Source of the DNA: Lutibacter sp. B2
GTDB taxonomy: Bacteria; Bacillota; Clostridia; Peptostreptococcales; Thermotaleaceae
DNA length: 64,000 bases
Direction: 5' to 3'
NCBI GenBank assembly: GCA_015686845.1
Contig: JADPRS010000018.1
Location: 1 to 64,000 of the forward strand
The position numbers were made by a program, and so were the translations under genes. Each line of letters opens with the position of its first letter. The stretch's first letter is position 1. The notes beneath the pieces were generated by a model. The model made no database searches, was not told where the DNA came from, and worked only from the letters and a program-made list of their open reading frames with translations. Positions 36,032-44,313 of the stretch are shown here, one piece after another.

Positions 36032-38581
36032 TTGAAATATAGAATGAAATTGTGGAGTATAAAAACAAAACTAACTGCAGCAATACTGTTTTTCATGTTA
36101 ATCCCCATAGTGATTATTAGTGATCGTGTAAATGTGGAGTTTAAGCATGTGTTAAAGGAAAACTTCATCAAATCCACAACAAAAGAAATAATTCAGGTAG
36201 ATCATGCAATAGATATATACTTTGATTCAATAAAAAAGGATATAGAATGGTTGTCTACTGGTAAAGAGATAGTCAATGCAGATAAAACCATTACTTCATA
36301 CATGGAGGCAAAAGGAGATGAAAATGGATATGTAAAAATGATTTCTTCAAAAATTGGTGGGATAGAAGAGCAGATATATAATAAATATTTAGATTTTGGA
36401 AAAGTACATTCCAACTTGGCATATGTATTTATGGGAACAGAAAATGGAGGATTTATACAATGGCCGGAAGGCAAAATTTGGGCAGGATATGATCCACGGA
36501 AAAGACCGTGGTATAAGGCTGCTGTTGAAAAGGATGGAGAAACCATTATAACCAGTCCTTATTATTATCCTGGTGGGAACATTACAATACTAAGTATAGC
36601 AAAGACCATAAAAGATACCAATGGAAAAACAATAGGTGTACAGAGTGTAGATGTAAGTCTTGAGGAATTTACAGATACGATAAAAAAAATAAAAATTGGT
36701 GATAATGGATATTTGATTTTGTGTGATAAAAATGGAACGATCATAGCCCACTCAAAGAGACCGGAACTAAATTTTAAAAACATAAATAGATTGAGTATTC
36801 ATAAACAAAATAATTTTAATAAAATGAAACATGGTAATTTAGAGATGGATTTTGATGGAGAGGAACATTTAGTCAACGTATATACTTCACCTAAAACAGG
36901 CTGGAAATTTATTGCAGTTATAGAAAAGTCAGAACTAATGAAAAGTGCAGAGAAAATAAGAAAATATATTGTATTTTTAGTAATGGCGTTTATGCTTTTT
37001 GCAATAATAGCATCCATTATGTTTTCAAATAGATTCTTAAATCCAATATTGATTATAGAAAGGCATCTTAAGTATATAAGTAATGGTGATTTTTCAAAGA
37101 AATTGCCTGATGATATTTTTAAAAGAAGAGATGAAGTAGGTAGTCTGTCAGTTGTTATTGATAAAATGCAAAATCGTTTGGAGGCTTTGATTAAGGAGAT
37201 AAAAGAAAATTATAATTTTCTTCAAACACTGATTGAGACCATCCCAAATCCAATATTTTATAAGGATGAAAATGGAATATACAAGCACTGCAATGAAAAA
37301 TTTATAAATTATTTGGGGTTTAAGAAAGATGAGATTATTAATCATAGTGCCTATGATATTGCTCCAAAAGAGCTTGCAGATATCTATTATAAGGCAGATA
37401 CTGAATTGATGAAACATAAGGGAACTCAGGCATATGAAGCCAATGTTCAATATAATGATGGATCCTATCATGATGTGATTTTCAATAAGGCGTCATATGT
37501 AGATGAAGACAATAATATAAAAGGCTTAGTAGGTGTAATGATTGATGTTACAGAGCAGAAGATATACCAGAAAAAATTGTTTAAGCTGTCAAAGATGAAG
37601 GAAGCAATGCTTGAGGTCAGCCACTCCATTACTGGGATCATTGATATCAACAATTTGTTTCATTTAATCCTTGAAAAGACCATTGCGTCTATTGATGGTG
37701 CAGATATTGGTGCAGTACTCGTCTTAGATGAGTATGATCATTTGAAAATTACTGCATCTAGAGGTTTTAACTTGGAGGTAGTCAAAGGATTTACCCTTGA
37801 ACTAAAACGATCCTTTGAATGGATTTATACAAATGGAAATATAGATAAAACAATGATCATAAATGACATGGATAAAATGGATAGCTTGAATATATTGGAT
37901 ACAGAAGATGGGCATAAAGTAAAATCAGCTATAAGTGCACCCATTATTATTGATGGGAACTTGTATGGTTTTGTAAATCTTGATAGTAGATACAATCATG
38001 CTTTTGATGAAATTGATTTTGAATTGATGGAATATATGAGAACCCAGGTTGCAATAGCCATAAGTAAGCACAGGCTTTATGAAAAAACTATCTATCTTTC
38101 AAGATATGATAAGTTGACGAATTTGTACAATAGAAGATATTTTGAAGAGTTATTTCAGGTTAAAATTGAAAAGACCATAATAACGAAGGAACAGTTTTGT
38201 GTAGTTATGTTTGATTTGAATGGTTTAAAATTTGTAAATGATACCTATGGACATTTAGCAGGAGATGAATACATTAAAACCTTTGCTAAAGGTGCAAAAA
38301 ACTGTATGAATCAAGGAGATCTTTTAGCAAGAATTGGTGGAGATGAATTCGTAGCAGTTGTCTTAGAAAATGATCCCAAAAAGTTGATGAAAAAAATGGA
38401 TTGTTTAATAAGAGATTTTGAGAAAGATATAATAGATTTTGAAGGGAATCGTATAGTGTGTAGTTTCGCCTATGGAATTGCTGAGTTTCCATGGGAGGGA
38501 AAAAACAGTGATGATATTATAAAGATTGCTGATGAGCGGATGTATAAGCACAAACAGAAAATAAAAAGAAAGAACGGTTAA
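36032..38581 (+). CDS. Membrane diguanylate cyclase, Cache-HAMP-PAS-GAF-GGDEF (copy 2)
   Basis: The tandem paralogue of the previous gene has the same 849-residue length, the same domain order and a TTG start in the same context (GGGGGTGATTATGTATTG). GGDEF is intact (769-773) and the inhibitory site again reads NQGD. Most differences fall in the Cache and GAF parts (for example SWYKVAVEKDGETAITSPYYY versus PWYKAAVEKDGETIITSPYYY), while PAS and GGDEF are nearly unchanged. This suggests duplication with divergence of the sensed ligand. A conserved GTATATAAGGG leader precedes both genes. Confidence 0.92.
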   Translation: MKYRMKLWSIKTKLTAAILFFMLIPIVIISDRVNVEFKHVLKENFIKSTTKEIIQVDHAIDIYFDSIKKDIEWLSTGKEIVNADKTITSYMEAKGDENGYVKMISSKIGGIEEQIYNKYLDFGKVHSNLAYVFMGTENGGFIQWPEGKIWAGYDPRKRPWYKAAVEKDGETIITSPYYYPGGNITILSIAKTIKDTNGKTIGVQSVDVSLEEFTDTIKKIKIGDNGYLILCDKNGTIIAHSKRPELNFKNINRLSIHKQNNFNKMKHGNLEMDFDGEEHLVNVYTSPKTGWKFIAVIEKSELMKSAEKIRKYIVFLVMAFMLFAIIASIMFSNRFLNPILIIERHLKYISNGDFSKKLPDDIFKRRDEVGSLSVVIDKMQNRLEALIKEIKENYNFLQTLIETIPNPIFYKDENGIYKHCNEKFINYLGFKKDEIINHSAYDIAPKELADIYYKADTELMKHKGTQAYEANVQYNDGSYHDVIFNKASYVDEDNNIKGLVGVMIDVTEQKIYQKKLFKLSKMKEAMLEVSHSITGIIDINNLFHLILEKTIASIDGADIGAVLVLDEYDHLKITASRGFNLEVVKGFTLELKRSFEWIYTNGNIDKTMIINDMDKMDSLNILDTEDGHKVKSAISAPIIIDGNLYGFVNLDSRYNHAFDEIDFELMEYMRTQVAIAISKHRLYEKTIYLSRYDKLTNLYNRRYFEELFQVKIEKTIITKEQFCVVMFDLNGLKFVNDTYGHLAGDEYIKTFAKGAKNCMNQGDLLARIGGDEFVAVVLENDPKKLMKKMDCLIRDFEKDIIDFEGNRIVCSFAYGIAEFPWEGKNSDDIIKIADERMYKHKQKIKRKNG

Positions 38582-38592
38582 TAAAAAAATAT

Positions 38593-38736
38593 TATAGATA
38601 AACAACTTAGATATTAAATATATAGCAAGGGTGTAATTATATAAACGTCGTTCCGGCAAGTATGAAGATTGCAAGTCACTCCTTATTATATAATTACACC
38701 CTTTTTAAAATTAAAGGATGAAGTTGTTTATCTATA
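38593..38736. repeat. Nested-palindrome element, copy 1 (144 bp)
   Basis: Perfect 16-bp terminal inverted repeats TATAGATAAACAACTT (38593-38608) and AAGTTGTTTATCTATA (38721-38736) enclose a second inverted repeat (GGGTGTAATTATATA / TATATAATTACACCC), which in turn encloses a 38-base core containing CGTCGTTCCGGCAAGTATG. A second copy lies at 49771-49907 with an identical core. GATAAAC...GTTTATC is flanked by TA in both copies, as expected for a TA target duplication. There is no ORF of transposase size. After the inner repeat this copy has CCCTTTTT, so it can also terminate transcription between the convergent cyclase and hydF genes. Confidence 0.8.
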
Positions 38737-39934
38737 ACCCTTCTTTAAGAAATATTTCTATACTTCTAGGTAAAATGCCAGTCGAATAGGCTAAAACCAT
38801 ACCATAGTTCGTAATGTTAGTGCCAGATTCTTCACATAGACTTATGCGAGTTTTCATGGTTTTAGGGGTTAGCATACAGGAACCACAATGAATAATTAAA
38901 TCATATTTTGAAAGATCTTCGGATGGAAAATCATGGCCCATTTTAAAATCAAATTTCAAATCCTTTCCTGTATGATTTCTTAACATACGAGGAATTTTAA
39001 CCCTTCCAATGTCCTCGTGAGAATGATTGTGTGTACAGCTTTCAGATATTAATATTTTCGAATGTTCATCTAGATGTTCTATAGCAGAGATACCATCTAG
39101 AAATACATTCAAATCACCCTTGTATCTAGCAAATAATATAGAAAAACTAGTAAGGGGAATACTTACTGGTACAATCTTACTTACTTCTTTAAATGCCTGA
39201 GAGTCAGTAATGACTAAATCAACCTTTGACAATTCATGAAGTGCATCTTCAAGTTCTGTATCTCTTACTACATATGTTTTTATACCATGATCTAAACAAT
39301 CTCTGATTACTTGAACTTGAGGAAGTATAATTCTTCCCTTTGGTGCTTCCGAATCAATAGGTACAACTAAAATCACATTGCCTCCATAGGGGATTAAATC
39401 TCCTAGTATTGGTTTTTCTTCTTCCTGTTTTTGAAGCTTTTCTAGTAGTAGATCCTTTAGCATCAAAATACTATTAGAATCTTTTACAGATACAAATACT
39501 GAATTTGGAATAGATTTAATCAATGATTCTCTTTGAGTATCATTGATTAAGTCTTTTTTATTACATACGACCATATGAGGAATATTATGTTTTTTAAAAG
39601 TCAAAGCCATCTTCTTATATTCATCCAAATCAGGATTGCTACTATCAATGATATAAAGTGCAAAGTCTGTACGATTTACTATTTGAAGTGTTTTTTCCAT
39701 TCTAAGCTTGCCAAGTTCTCCTGTATCCTTAAGTCCAGCTGTATCAAGCCATACAACTGGACCAAAGGGAAGAAATTCCATGGCTTTTGAAACAGGGTCT
39801 GTAGTAGTCCCCTTTACAGAAGATACAATGGATAGATCTTGACCTATTATTGTATTAAATAAAGATGATTTTCCTGCATTTGTTTTTCCGAATATTGAGA
39901 TGTGTAATCTGTTTGCATTAGGGGTTGTATTCAT
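38732..39934 (-). CDS. hydF: [FeFe]-hydrogenase maturation GTPase HydF
   Basis: The 400-residue protein has a GTPase domain with P-loop GKTNAGKSS (16-24), a dimerisation domain, and a C-terminal cluster domain with CTHNH and HCGSC, the ligands of the [4Fe-4S] on which the H-cluster precursor is assembled. HydF takes the 2Fe unit built by HydE and HydG and hands it to apo-hydrogenase. GGAGG precedes the start; an earlier in-frame ATG is unlikely. The stop codon TAG is formed inside the terminal repeat of the palindromic element. No hydrogenase structural gene is in the window. Confidence 0.95.
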   Translation of the reverse strand: MNTTPNANRLHISIFGKTNAGKSSLFNTIIGQDLSIVSSVKGTTTDPVSKAMEFLPFGPVVWLDTAGLKDTGELGKLRMEKTLQIVNRTDFALYIIDSSNPDLDEYKKMALTFKKHNIPHMVVCNKKDLINDTQRESLIKSIPNSVFVSVKDSNSILMLKDLLLEKLQKQEEEKPILGDLIPYGGNVILVVPIDSEAPKGRIILPQVQVIRDCLDHGIKTYVVRDTELEDALHELSKVDLVITDSQAFKEVSKIVPVSIPLTSFSILFARYKGDLNVFLDGISAIEHLDEHSKILISESCTHNHSHEDIGRVKIPRMLRNHTGKDLKFDFKMGHDFPSEDLSKYDLIIHCGSCMLTPKTMKTRISLCEESGTNITNYGMVLAYSTGILPRSIEIFLKEGL

Positions 39935-39944
39935 AGTTTCCTCC

Positions 39945-41321
39945 TTAGACGAATAAATCACGTTCTCCTTGCTTTAATCTTTCTATATTATTTTCAAGAA
40001 GTTCTTTAACAGAAGGCTTAGAGATTTTTGATAATTCCTTTTCAATTAAGGCTGTGCCTTTTTCGTAAAGTTCAGAATCACCATAATCTAAGATGAATTC
40101 CATTAAAGTCATAAGTGCATTAGGGGTACAGACGTTGTGAATTTGACCAGATTTAGCAAGTCTCATAAAGCGATCTCCAGTACGTCCTTGTCTATAACAT
40201 GCTGTACAATAACTAGGAATATAGTGATCATCAATAAGCCATTTTATAATTTCAAGAGGACTTCGATGATCAGATAAATCAAATTGAGATATATCATTTC
40301 CTTCTTCATGTTCTTTATATCCGCCAACACCAGTACAAGAGCCTGCACTTACTTGGGATACACCATATTTTAATACTTCTTTTCTAATTTCTGCAGATTC
40401 ACGAGTAGATATGATGATGCCAGTAAAGGGTACTGCCAATCGTATGATTGCAACTATTTTTTTAAACATATTATCGTCTACTAGATGTGGGAATTTAGAC
40501 AAATCCATTCCCTCAGCTTTTTTAATTCTTGGAACAGAGATAGTATGAAAACCAACACCGAATGTATTTTCTAAATGTTCATTGTGAAGCATAAGTGCTA
40601 ATACTTCAAATTTTGAATCTGAAAGACCGAATAAAACGCCACCACCAACATCATCTATATGCGCTTCCATAGCACGGTCAAAAGCAGTTAGATGATATTC
40701 GTAATCTCCTTTTATTGATTTTGGATGAACTTTATCATAAGTAGGTTTATGGTATGTTTCTTGGAATAATATATAGGTTCCTATGTTTGCATCTTTTAAT
40801 TTTTTATAGTTTTCTACGGTAGTAGCAGCTATATTTACATTAATTCTTCTGATAGCACCATTATCATTTTCAGTTTTATAGATTGCGTCTATTGAATCTA
40901 AGACATAATCAATATCGCAATTTACAGGGTCTTCTCCTGCTTCTAGTGCAAGTCTTTTATGGCCCATTTTTTCTAGGAGCTTTACTTCTTCTTGTATTTC
41001 TTCTCTCGTTAATCTTCGTCTAGGAAATGAATTGTCTCTTCTATAACCACAGTAGGTACAATTATTAACACAATAATCACTGATATATAGAGGCGCAAAT
41101 ACGACTACTCGATTTCCATATATATCTTGTTTGATTTGTCCTGCAATATGAAATAATTCAGCAAGCTGAGATGGATCCTCTGTTTGAAGTAAACAGGCAA
41201 TTTCTTTATGAGATAAACCTTTTTTAGATGCTGCTTTATTTAATATTGCTTGAATATCTTCTTGTGTAGTATGTTTTGTTTCTTTCAGTAAATTTTCAAT
41301 ATAATCATGATTAATAAACAT
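39945..41321 (-). CDS. hydG: [FeFe]-hydrogenase maturation radical SAM enzyme HydG
   Basis: The 458-residue enzyme cleaves tyrosine to give the CO and CN- ligands of the H-cluster. It shows the radical-SAM motif CVNNCTYC (84-91) and the C-terminal second-cluster cysteines in CTACYRQGRTGDRFM plus a later Cys, which distinguish HydG from ThiH. It lies between hydE and hydF; the start follows GGAGG at the end of hydE, and one base separates the genes. Confidence 0.95.
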   Translation of the reverse strand: MFINHDYIENLLKETKHTTQEDIQAILNKAASKKGLSHKEIACLLQTEDPSQLAELFHIAGQIKQDIYGNRVVVFAPLYISDYCVNNCTYCGYRRDNSFPRRRLTREEIQEEVKLLEKMGHKRLALEAGEDPVNCDIDYVLDSIDAIYKTENDNGAIRRINVNIAATTVENYKKLKDANIGTYILFQETYHKPTYDKVHPKSIKGDYEYHLTAFDRAMEAHIDDVGGGVLFGLSDSKFEVLALMLHNEHLENTFGVGFHTISVPRIKKAEGMDLSKFPHLVDDNMFKKIVAIIRLAVPFTGIIISTRESAEIRKEVLKYGVSQVSAGSCTGVGGYKEHEEGNDISQFDLSDHRSPLEIIKWLIDDHYIPSYCTACYRQGRTGDRFMRLAKSGQIHNVCTPNALMTLMEFILDYGDSELYEKGTALIEKELSKISKPSVKELLENNIERLKQGERDLFV

Positions 41322-42368
41322 TTATATTCTCCTCCAATTGCAGTGGTCTCCTCTTGAAAAATCTAGAGAAAATCCTGCTTTATTAATTCTACCTTCGATA
41401 CATTTTCTGCAATGAGCTGATTCATCACCTGTACAAATTTTTCCGTCATAGAGCATATATTTCTCACGTACATAAAGAGGAGATAAATTTGGCATTACTA
41501 CATTTGCTCCTGCTTTTAGCCCCTGCTCACGTCCTAAAGGATCAATAGATCCTAATGCAGTCGTAGCAGGTAGTAATGCATTAGGAAGTAATAGTCTTAT
41601 GATTGCAAGTAAAAGAATGGTCTTATCTAAAGTTCCGCTTGTTTTACCAGATAAAGCTGTATCTTTGTGTGGAATAAATGGGCCAATTCCTATCATATGA
41701 GGTTCAAGCTCTTTTAAGAACATTAAATCATTTACAAAATCTTCATTTGTTTGATTTGGAAGACCAACCATAAAGCCAGCACCAATTTGATACCCAATAT
41801 CTTTTAAATCTTGAAGACATTGATGACGATTTTCAAAGCTCATAGTAGGATGAAGTGATTCATATAAATCTTTAGAAGCGGTTTCATGTCTCAAAAGATA
41901 TCGATCTGCTCCAGCATCATAATATTTTTTATAGGATTGCTTAGATTTTTCTCCTATAGATAGAGTAATGGCACAGTCTGGATACTTTGATTTTATAGAT
42001 GAAATGATTTCTACTATTTTATCATCTGTAAAAAATGGGTCTTCTCCACCTTGAAGTACAAATGTCCGATATCCTAGATGATATCCATCAGCACAGGCTG
42101 ATAATATTTCTTCTAAGGATAGTCTATATCTACTGGCATTTTTGTTAGAGGCTCTAATGCCACAATAGATACAATCATTTTTACAGTAGTTTGTAAATTC
42201 TAATAAGCCTCGTAAGAATACTTTATCCCCATAGGCTTTCATTCGTACTTCATGGGCTTTATCAATTAGATAATTTTGATCTTCCTTCGTAATATGCTCA
42301 AGTAAATAGAGCAATTCTTTTTCTGACAATGAATGGGTACAAGTCAATTTGTCTATAAGATGCTTCAT
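41322..42368 (-). CDS. hydE: [FeFe]-hydrogenase maturation radical SAM enzyme HydE
   Basis: The 348-residue radical-SAM enzyme has CKNDCIYC (62-69) for the catalytic [4Fe-4S] and a second cysteine group near the C-terminus (CTGDESAHCRKC), as in HydE proteins that build part of the H-cluster dithiolate. Its start overlaps the stop of the upstream TM1266-like gene (ATGA), so the two are translationally coupled. Confidence 0.94.
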   Translation of the reverse strand: MKHLIDKLTCTHSLSEKELLYLLEHITKEDQNYLIDKAHEVRMKAYGDKVFLRGLLEFTNYCKNDCIYCGIRASNKNASRYRLSLEEILSACADGYHLGYRTFVLQGGEDPFFTDDKIVEIISSIKSKYPDCAITLSIGEKSKQSYKKYYDAGADRYLLRHETASKDLYESLHPTMSFENRHQCLQDLKDIGYQIGAGFMVGLPNQTNEDFVNDLMFLKELEPHMIGIGPFIPHKDTALSGKTSGTLDKTILLLAIIRLLLPNALLPATTALGSIDPLGREQGLKAGANVVMPNLSPLYVREKYMLYDGKICTGDESAHCRKCIEGRINKAGFSLDFSRGDHCNWRRI

Positions 42369-42622
42369 ATAGATATTTCCTTTTTCGATATAGAAGTTTT
42401 AACTGAAACATTTGGTAGATTGCCCAATTTTCCAGTAAGGCTGTTGATTTCATCTAAATCACCTACCACAGTAATACATATGGCTGAAATTTGGGCTTCT
42501 TCAAATGGGAGGCCCATCCTTCCACGGATGATTCCTTTAAAGCTTGATATGATTTCATTAAATTTTTGTTGCGTCTGTGCAGGATTATCTAATATGGCAC
42601 TAATTACAGCGATTCTTTTCAT
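42365..42622 (-). CDS. TM1266-family iron-only hydrogenase system regulator
   Basis: The 85-residue protein KRIAVISAILDNPAQTQQKF...GRMGLPFEEAQISAICITVVGD is an ACT/NikR-C-like fold of the TM1266 family, which sits at the head of clostridial hyd maturation operons. It has no DNA-binding domain. AAAGGAG precedes ATG 42622. It is the first gene behind the attenuator-like leader at 42661-42761; a ligand or RNA-binding role in controlling that leader is my speculation. Confidence 0.85.
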   Translation of the reverse strand: MKRIAVISAILDNPAQTQQKFNEIISSFKGIIRGRMGLPFEEAQISAICITVVGDLDEINSLTGKLGNLPNVSVKTSISKKEISI

Positions 42623-42846
42623 GTGTAGGAACTCCTTTCTTGTAAAGAAAAAACAGTATAAAAAAAACTTTCCCAAAGGAAAGTTAGAATATGCAAAAGT
42701 AATACACTAAAATACAAGGATAGTGTATATTACTTAAAATCTCATATTTCTAATTTCCTTTCAGTTTAGAATGACTCTTTACTGTTAGGGAATTATATGT
42801 GGATAACCAAATAATAAAAGAAAAAATCTCTTAACATTTGGATTAC
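42622..42846 (-). promoter_or_regulatory. Hydrogenase maturation operon leader with terminator/antiterminator
   Basis: Reading the minus strand, an intrinsic terminator (AACTTTCC-ttt-GGAAAGTT plus eight T, plus-strand 42660-42685) lies about 40 bases before the first gene. Upstream, AAAGGAAATTAGAAATATG (42761-42743) is complementary to CATATTCTAACTTTCCTTT (42693-42675), which contains the left arm of the terminator. Between them is a further hairpin (42697-42735). The two folds are mutually exclusive, so the leader has the layout of a transcriptional switch. It does not resemble any riboswitch class I know. Confidence 0.75.
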
Positions 42847-42852
42847 AATTTT

Positions 42853-42881
42853 AATATATAAAATCTTAAGAGATATGTCAA
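42853..42881 (-). promoter_or_regulatory. Promoter of the hydrogenase maturation operon
   Basis: On the minus strand TTGACA (42881-42876) and TATATT (42858-42853) are 17 bases apart. The dyad TCTCTTAA/TTAAGAGA overlaps the spacer and the initial transcribed region (42827-42875) and may bind a regulator. Confidence 0.75.
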
Positions 42882-42935
42882 CTTATAATATATACATATT
42901 TTCAATGAATATTCAAAAAGATAATAAAAAAGTGA

Positions 42936-42964
42936 TTGACTTTAATATGTTTTCAGAATATAAT
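42936..42964 (+). promoter_or_regulatory. Promoter of the Trp T-box leader
   Basis: TTGACT and TATAAT are separated by 17 bases, directly before the T-box RNA; it is divergent from the hyd promoter. Confidence 0.8.
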
Positions 42965-42970
42965 TAATTT

Positions 42971-43248
42971 TAATAAATATAAAGCAATGATTGAGAAGAG
43001 TAAATTTGTAGAGGAATTACAGAGAGTTAGCAGTTGGTGGGATGCTAATATTCTAAAACAGATTGAATGGGCTCATGAGTGGGAGCTGAAATTTTAGTAG
43101 GCGACACGGGTTCTCCCGTTATAGAGATCAGATATCGGATATTCCTGTATCTTAAAAGAGATAATTACAATTTTTTTGTAATTAACACGAGGTGGTACCG
43201 CGATAAATTCGTCCTCTATATGCATCATGCATATAGGGGATTTTTTAT
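42971..43248 (+). promoter_or_regulatory. T-box riboswitch, tryptophan-specific
   Basis: Stem I has AGTA (5') and GAA-UGG-G (3', codon 43068-43070), the classic specifier-loop arrangement. The distal part is GAGAGTTAGCA with GTTGGTGGGA, the core is GAGGTGGTACCGCG, and the terminator is CTCTATATGCAT/ATGCATATAGGG with TTTTTT. UGG reads tRNA-Trp, consistent with the downstream TrpP gene. The antiterminator base after UGG is U, whereas bacterial tRNA-Trp usually ends in discriminator G; a G-U pair would be needed. Confidence 0.9.
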
Positions 43249-43345
43249 TTGTAATTTAAGGAGGTGATCAGTATGTTGTGAAATACAGAGGAAGTAGATT
43301 GGGTGTATATGAAAAATAAATTTAAATTAAAAGGAGAGATTTTCT

Positions 43346-43867
43346 ATGGAATTAAGAAAAAATATTATAACAGCATTACTGATTGCTGTTGGATTTATAC
43401 TAAGTCAAATTATTCCAGGAATAATTGTAGGTATGAAATTTGATTTGATGTTATCTGTAATGTTTGTATGTCTTCTCATTAATAAAGAGTTTAAGAATGT
43501 TTTGGTTACAGCGTTTTTAGGAGGAGTGATTACTGCTATGACAACTACTTTTCCAGGAGGACAATTACCGAATCTTATTGATAAATTTATAACCTGCATG
43601 ATGGTATATTTTATAATTAGAATAATGGGAAAATTTAGAAAAAATTTATTGGGAATAGGAATGGTTGCATTTATAGGAACATTGATCAGTGGAAGTGTAT
43701 TCTTGACTTCTGCAAGTATGATTGTAGGACTTCCAGCTAAATTTAAATTACTTTTTATGGGCATTGTACTACCTACAGCTTTTGCCAATGTACTTGTAAC
43801 AATATTGGTATATAAAGCTGTAAATGTAGCTATGAAGATTTCAAAGATAAAATTTATAAATGAATAA
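43346..43867 (+). CDS. trpP: Tryptophan transporter TrpP
   Basis: The 173-residue membrane protein has about five helices and the TrpP family segments GMKFDLMLSVMFV and TTTFPGGQLPNLIDKF. It takes up tryptophan. AAAGGAGAG precedes the start. It is governed by the Trp T-box at 42971; between them lies a perfect AAGGAGGTGATCAGT site followed by only ATG-TTG-TGA. It is monocistronic, with no obvious terminator directly after it. Confidence 0.9.
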   Translation: MELRKNIITALLIAVGFILSQIIPGIIVGMKFDLMLSVMFVCLLINKEFKNVLVTAFLGGVITAMTTTFPGGQLPNLIDKFITCMMVYFIIRIMGKFRKNLLGIGMVAFIGTLISGSVFLTSASMIVGLPAKFKLLFMGIVLPTAFANVLVTILVYKAVNVAMKISKIKFINE

Positions 43868-43979
43868 TACAAATCTAAAGAAATGTTTGAATAAAAAATA
43901 GGGGCTGTTTCAGTTCAATTTATCGATAAAGCTTCAAGGTTTTGAATTTTAAAATAAAAGACATATATAAAGAGTACTC

Positions 43980-44281
43980 TTGACAAATGCATTTTTATAT
44001 GATAGGCTGATCAAAGAATAATATTTGAAATGAATTGTGAAGTAGATATTAGTAGTAGCTGGGTTTGTGAGCTTAAATATGTTAATGAATAGACAGATTT
44101 AAGTAAACTAACCAAAACATTGCGAGATTAATATTGAAAAATAATATTCATAGAACTGGGGTCTGCTTAGGTTCATATGGGTCTAAGCTATACTACTATT
44201 AGTGGTATAAAGTGAGTCAATACTGGCGAAACTTAGGCACTCTAACTCTATACATTGTATAGAGTTAGAGTGCTTTTTTTA
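43980..44281 (+). promoter_or_regulatory. Long structured leader with terminator upstream of the BCCT gene
   Basis: TTGACA (43980-43985) and TAGGCT (44003-44008), 17 bases apart, would start an RNA near 44015. It contains hairpins CTTAAAT/ATTTAAG (44072-44103), GCTTAG/CTAAGC (44165-44188) and ATACTACT/AGTGGTAT (44190-44208), and ends with a perfect 17-bp terminator stem (44237-44273) plus TTTTTTT, 33 bases before the BCCT start. GTCTAAG (44181-44187) can alternatively pair with CTTAGGC (44232-44238), breaking the GCTTAG hairpin and the terminator base. 43868-43979 holds nothing recognisable. No known riboswitch consensus was seen. Confidence 0.6.
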
Positions 44282-44313
44282 TTATAAAAAACAATTTAGA
44301 AAGGTGGAATATT

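Noticed and set aside
38405-38674. Minus-strand ORF that begins with TTG inside the palindromic element, with AAGGAG before it
   Set aside because: Most of it is antisense to the cyclase gene. A similar frame in copy 2 runs into different sequence and stops, so only the element itself is conserved.
43079-43267. 62-aa plus-strand frame within the Trp T-box
   Set aside because: It overlaps the T-box antiterminator and terminator, which explain the sequence fully; there is no ribosome-binding site.
43980-44281. BCCT leader as a c-di-AMP (ydaO) riboswitch
   Set aside because: It would fit osmolyte control, but the conserved ydaO core segments are not present.
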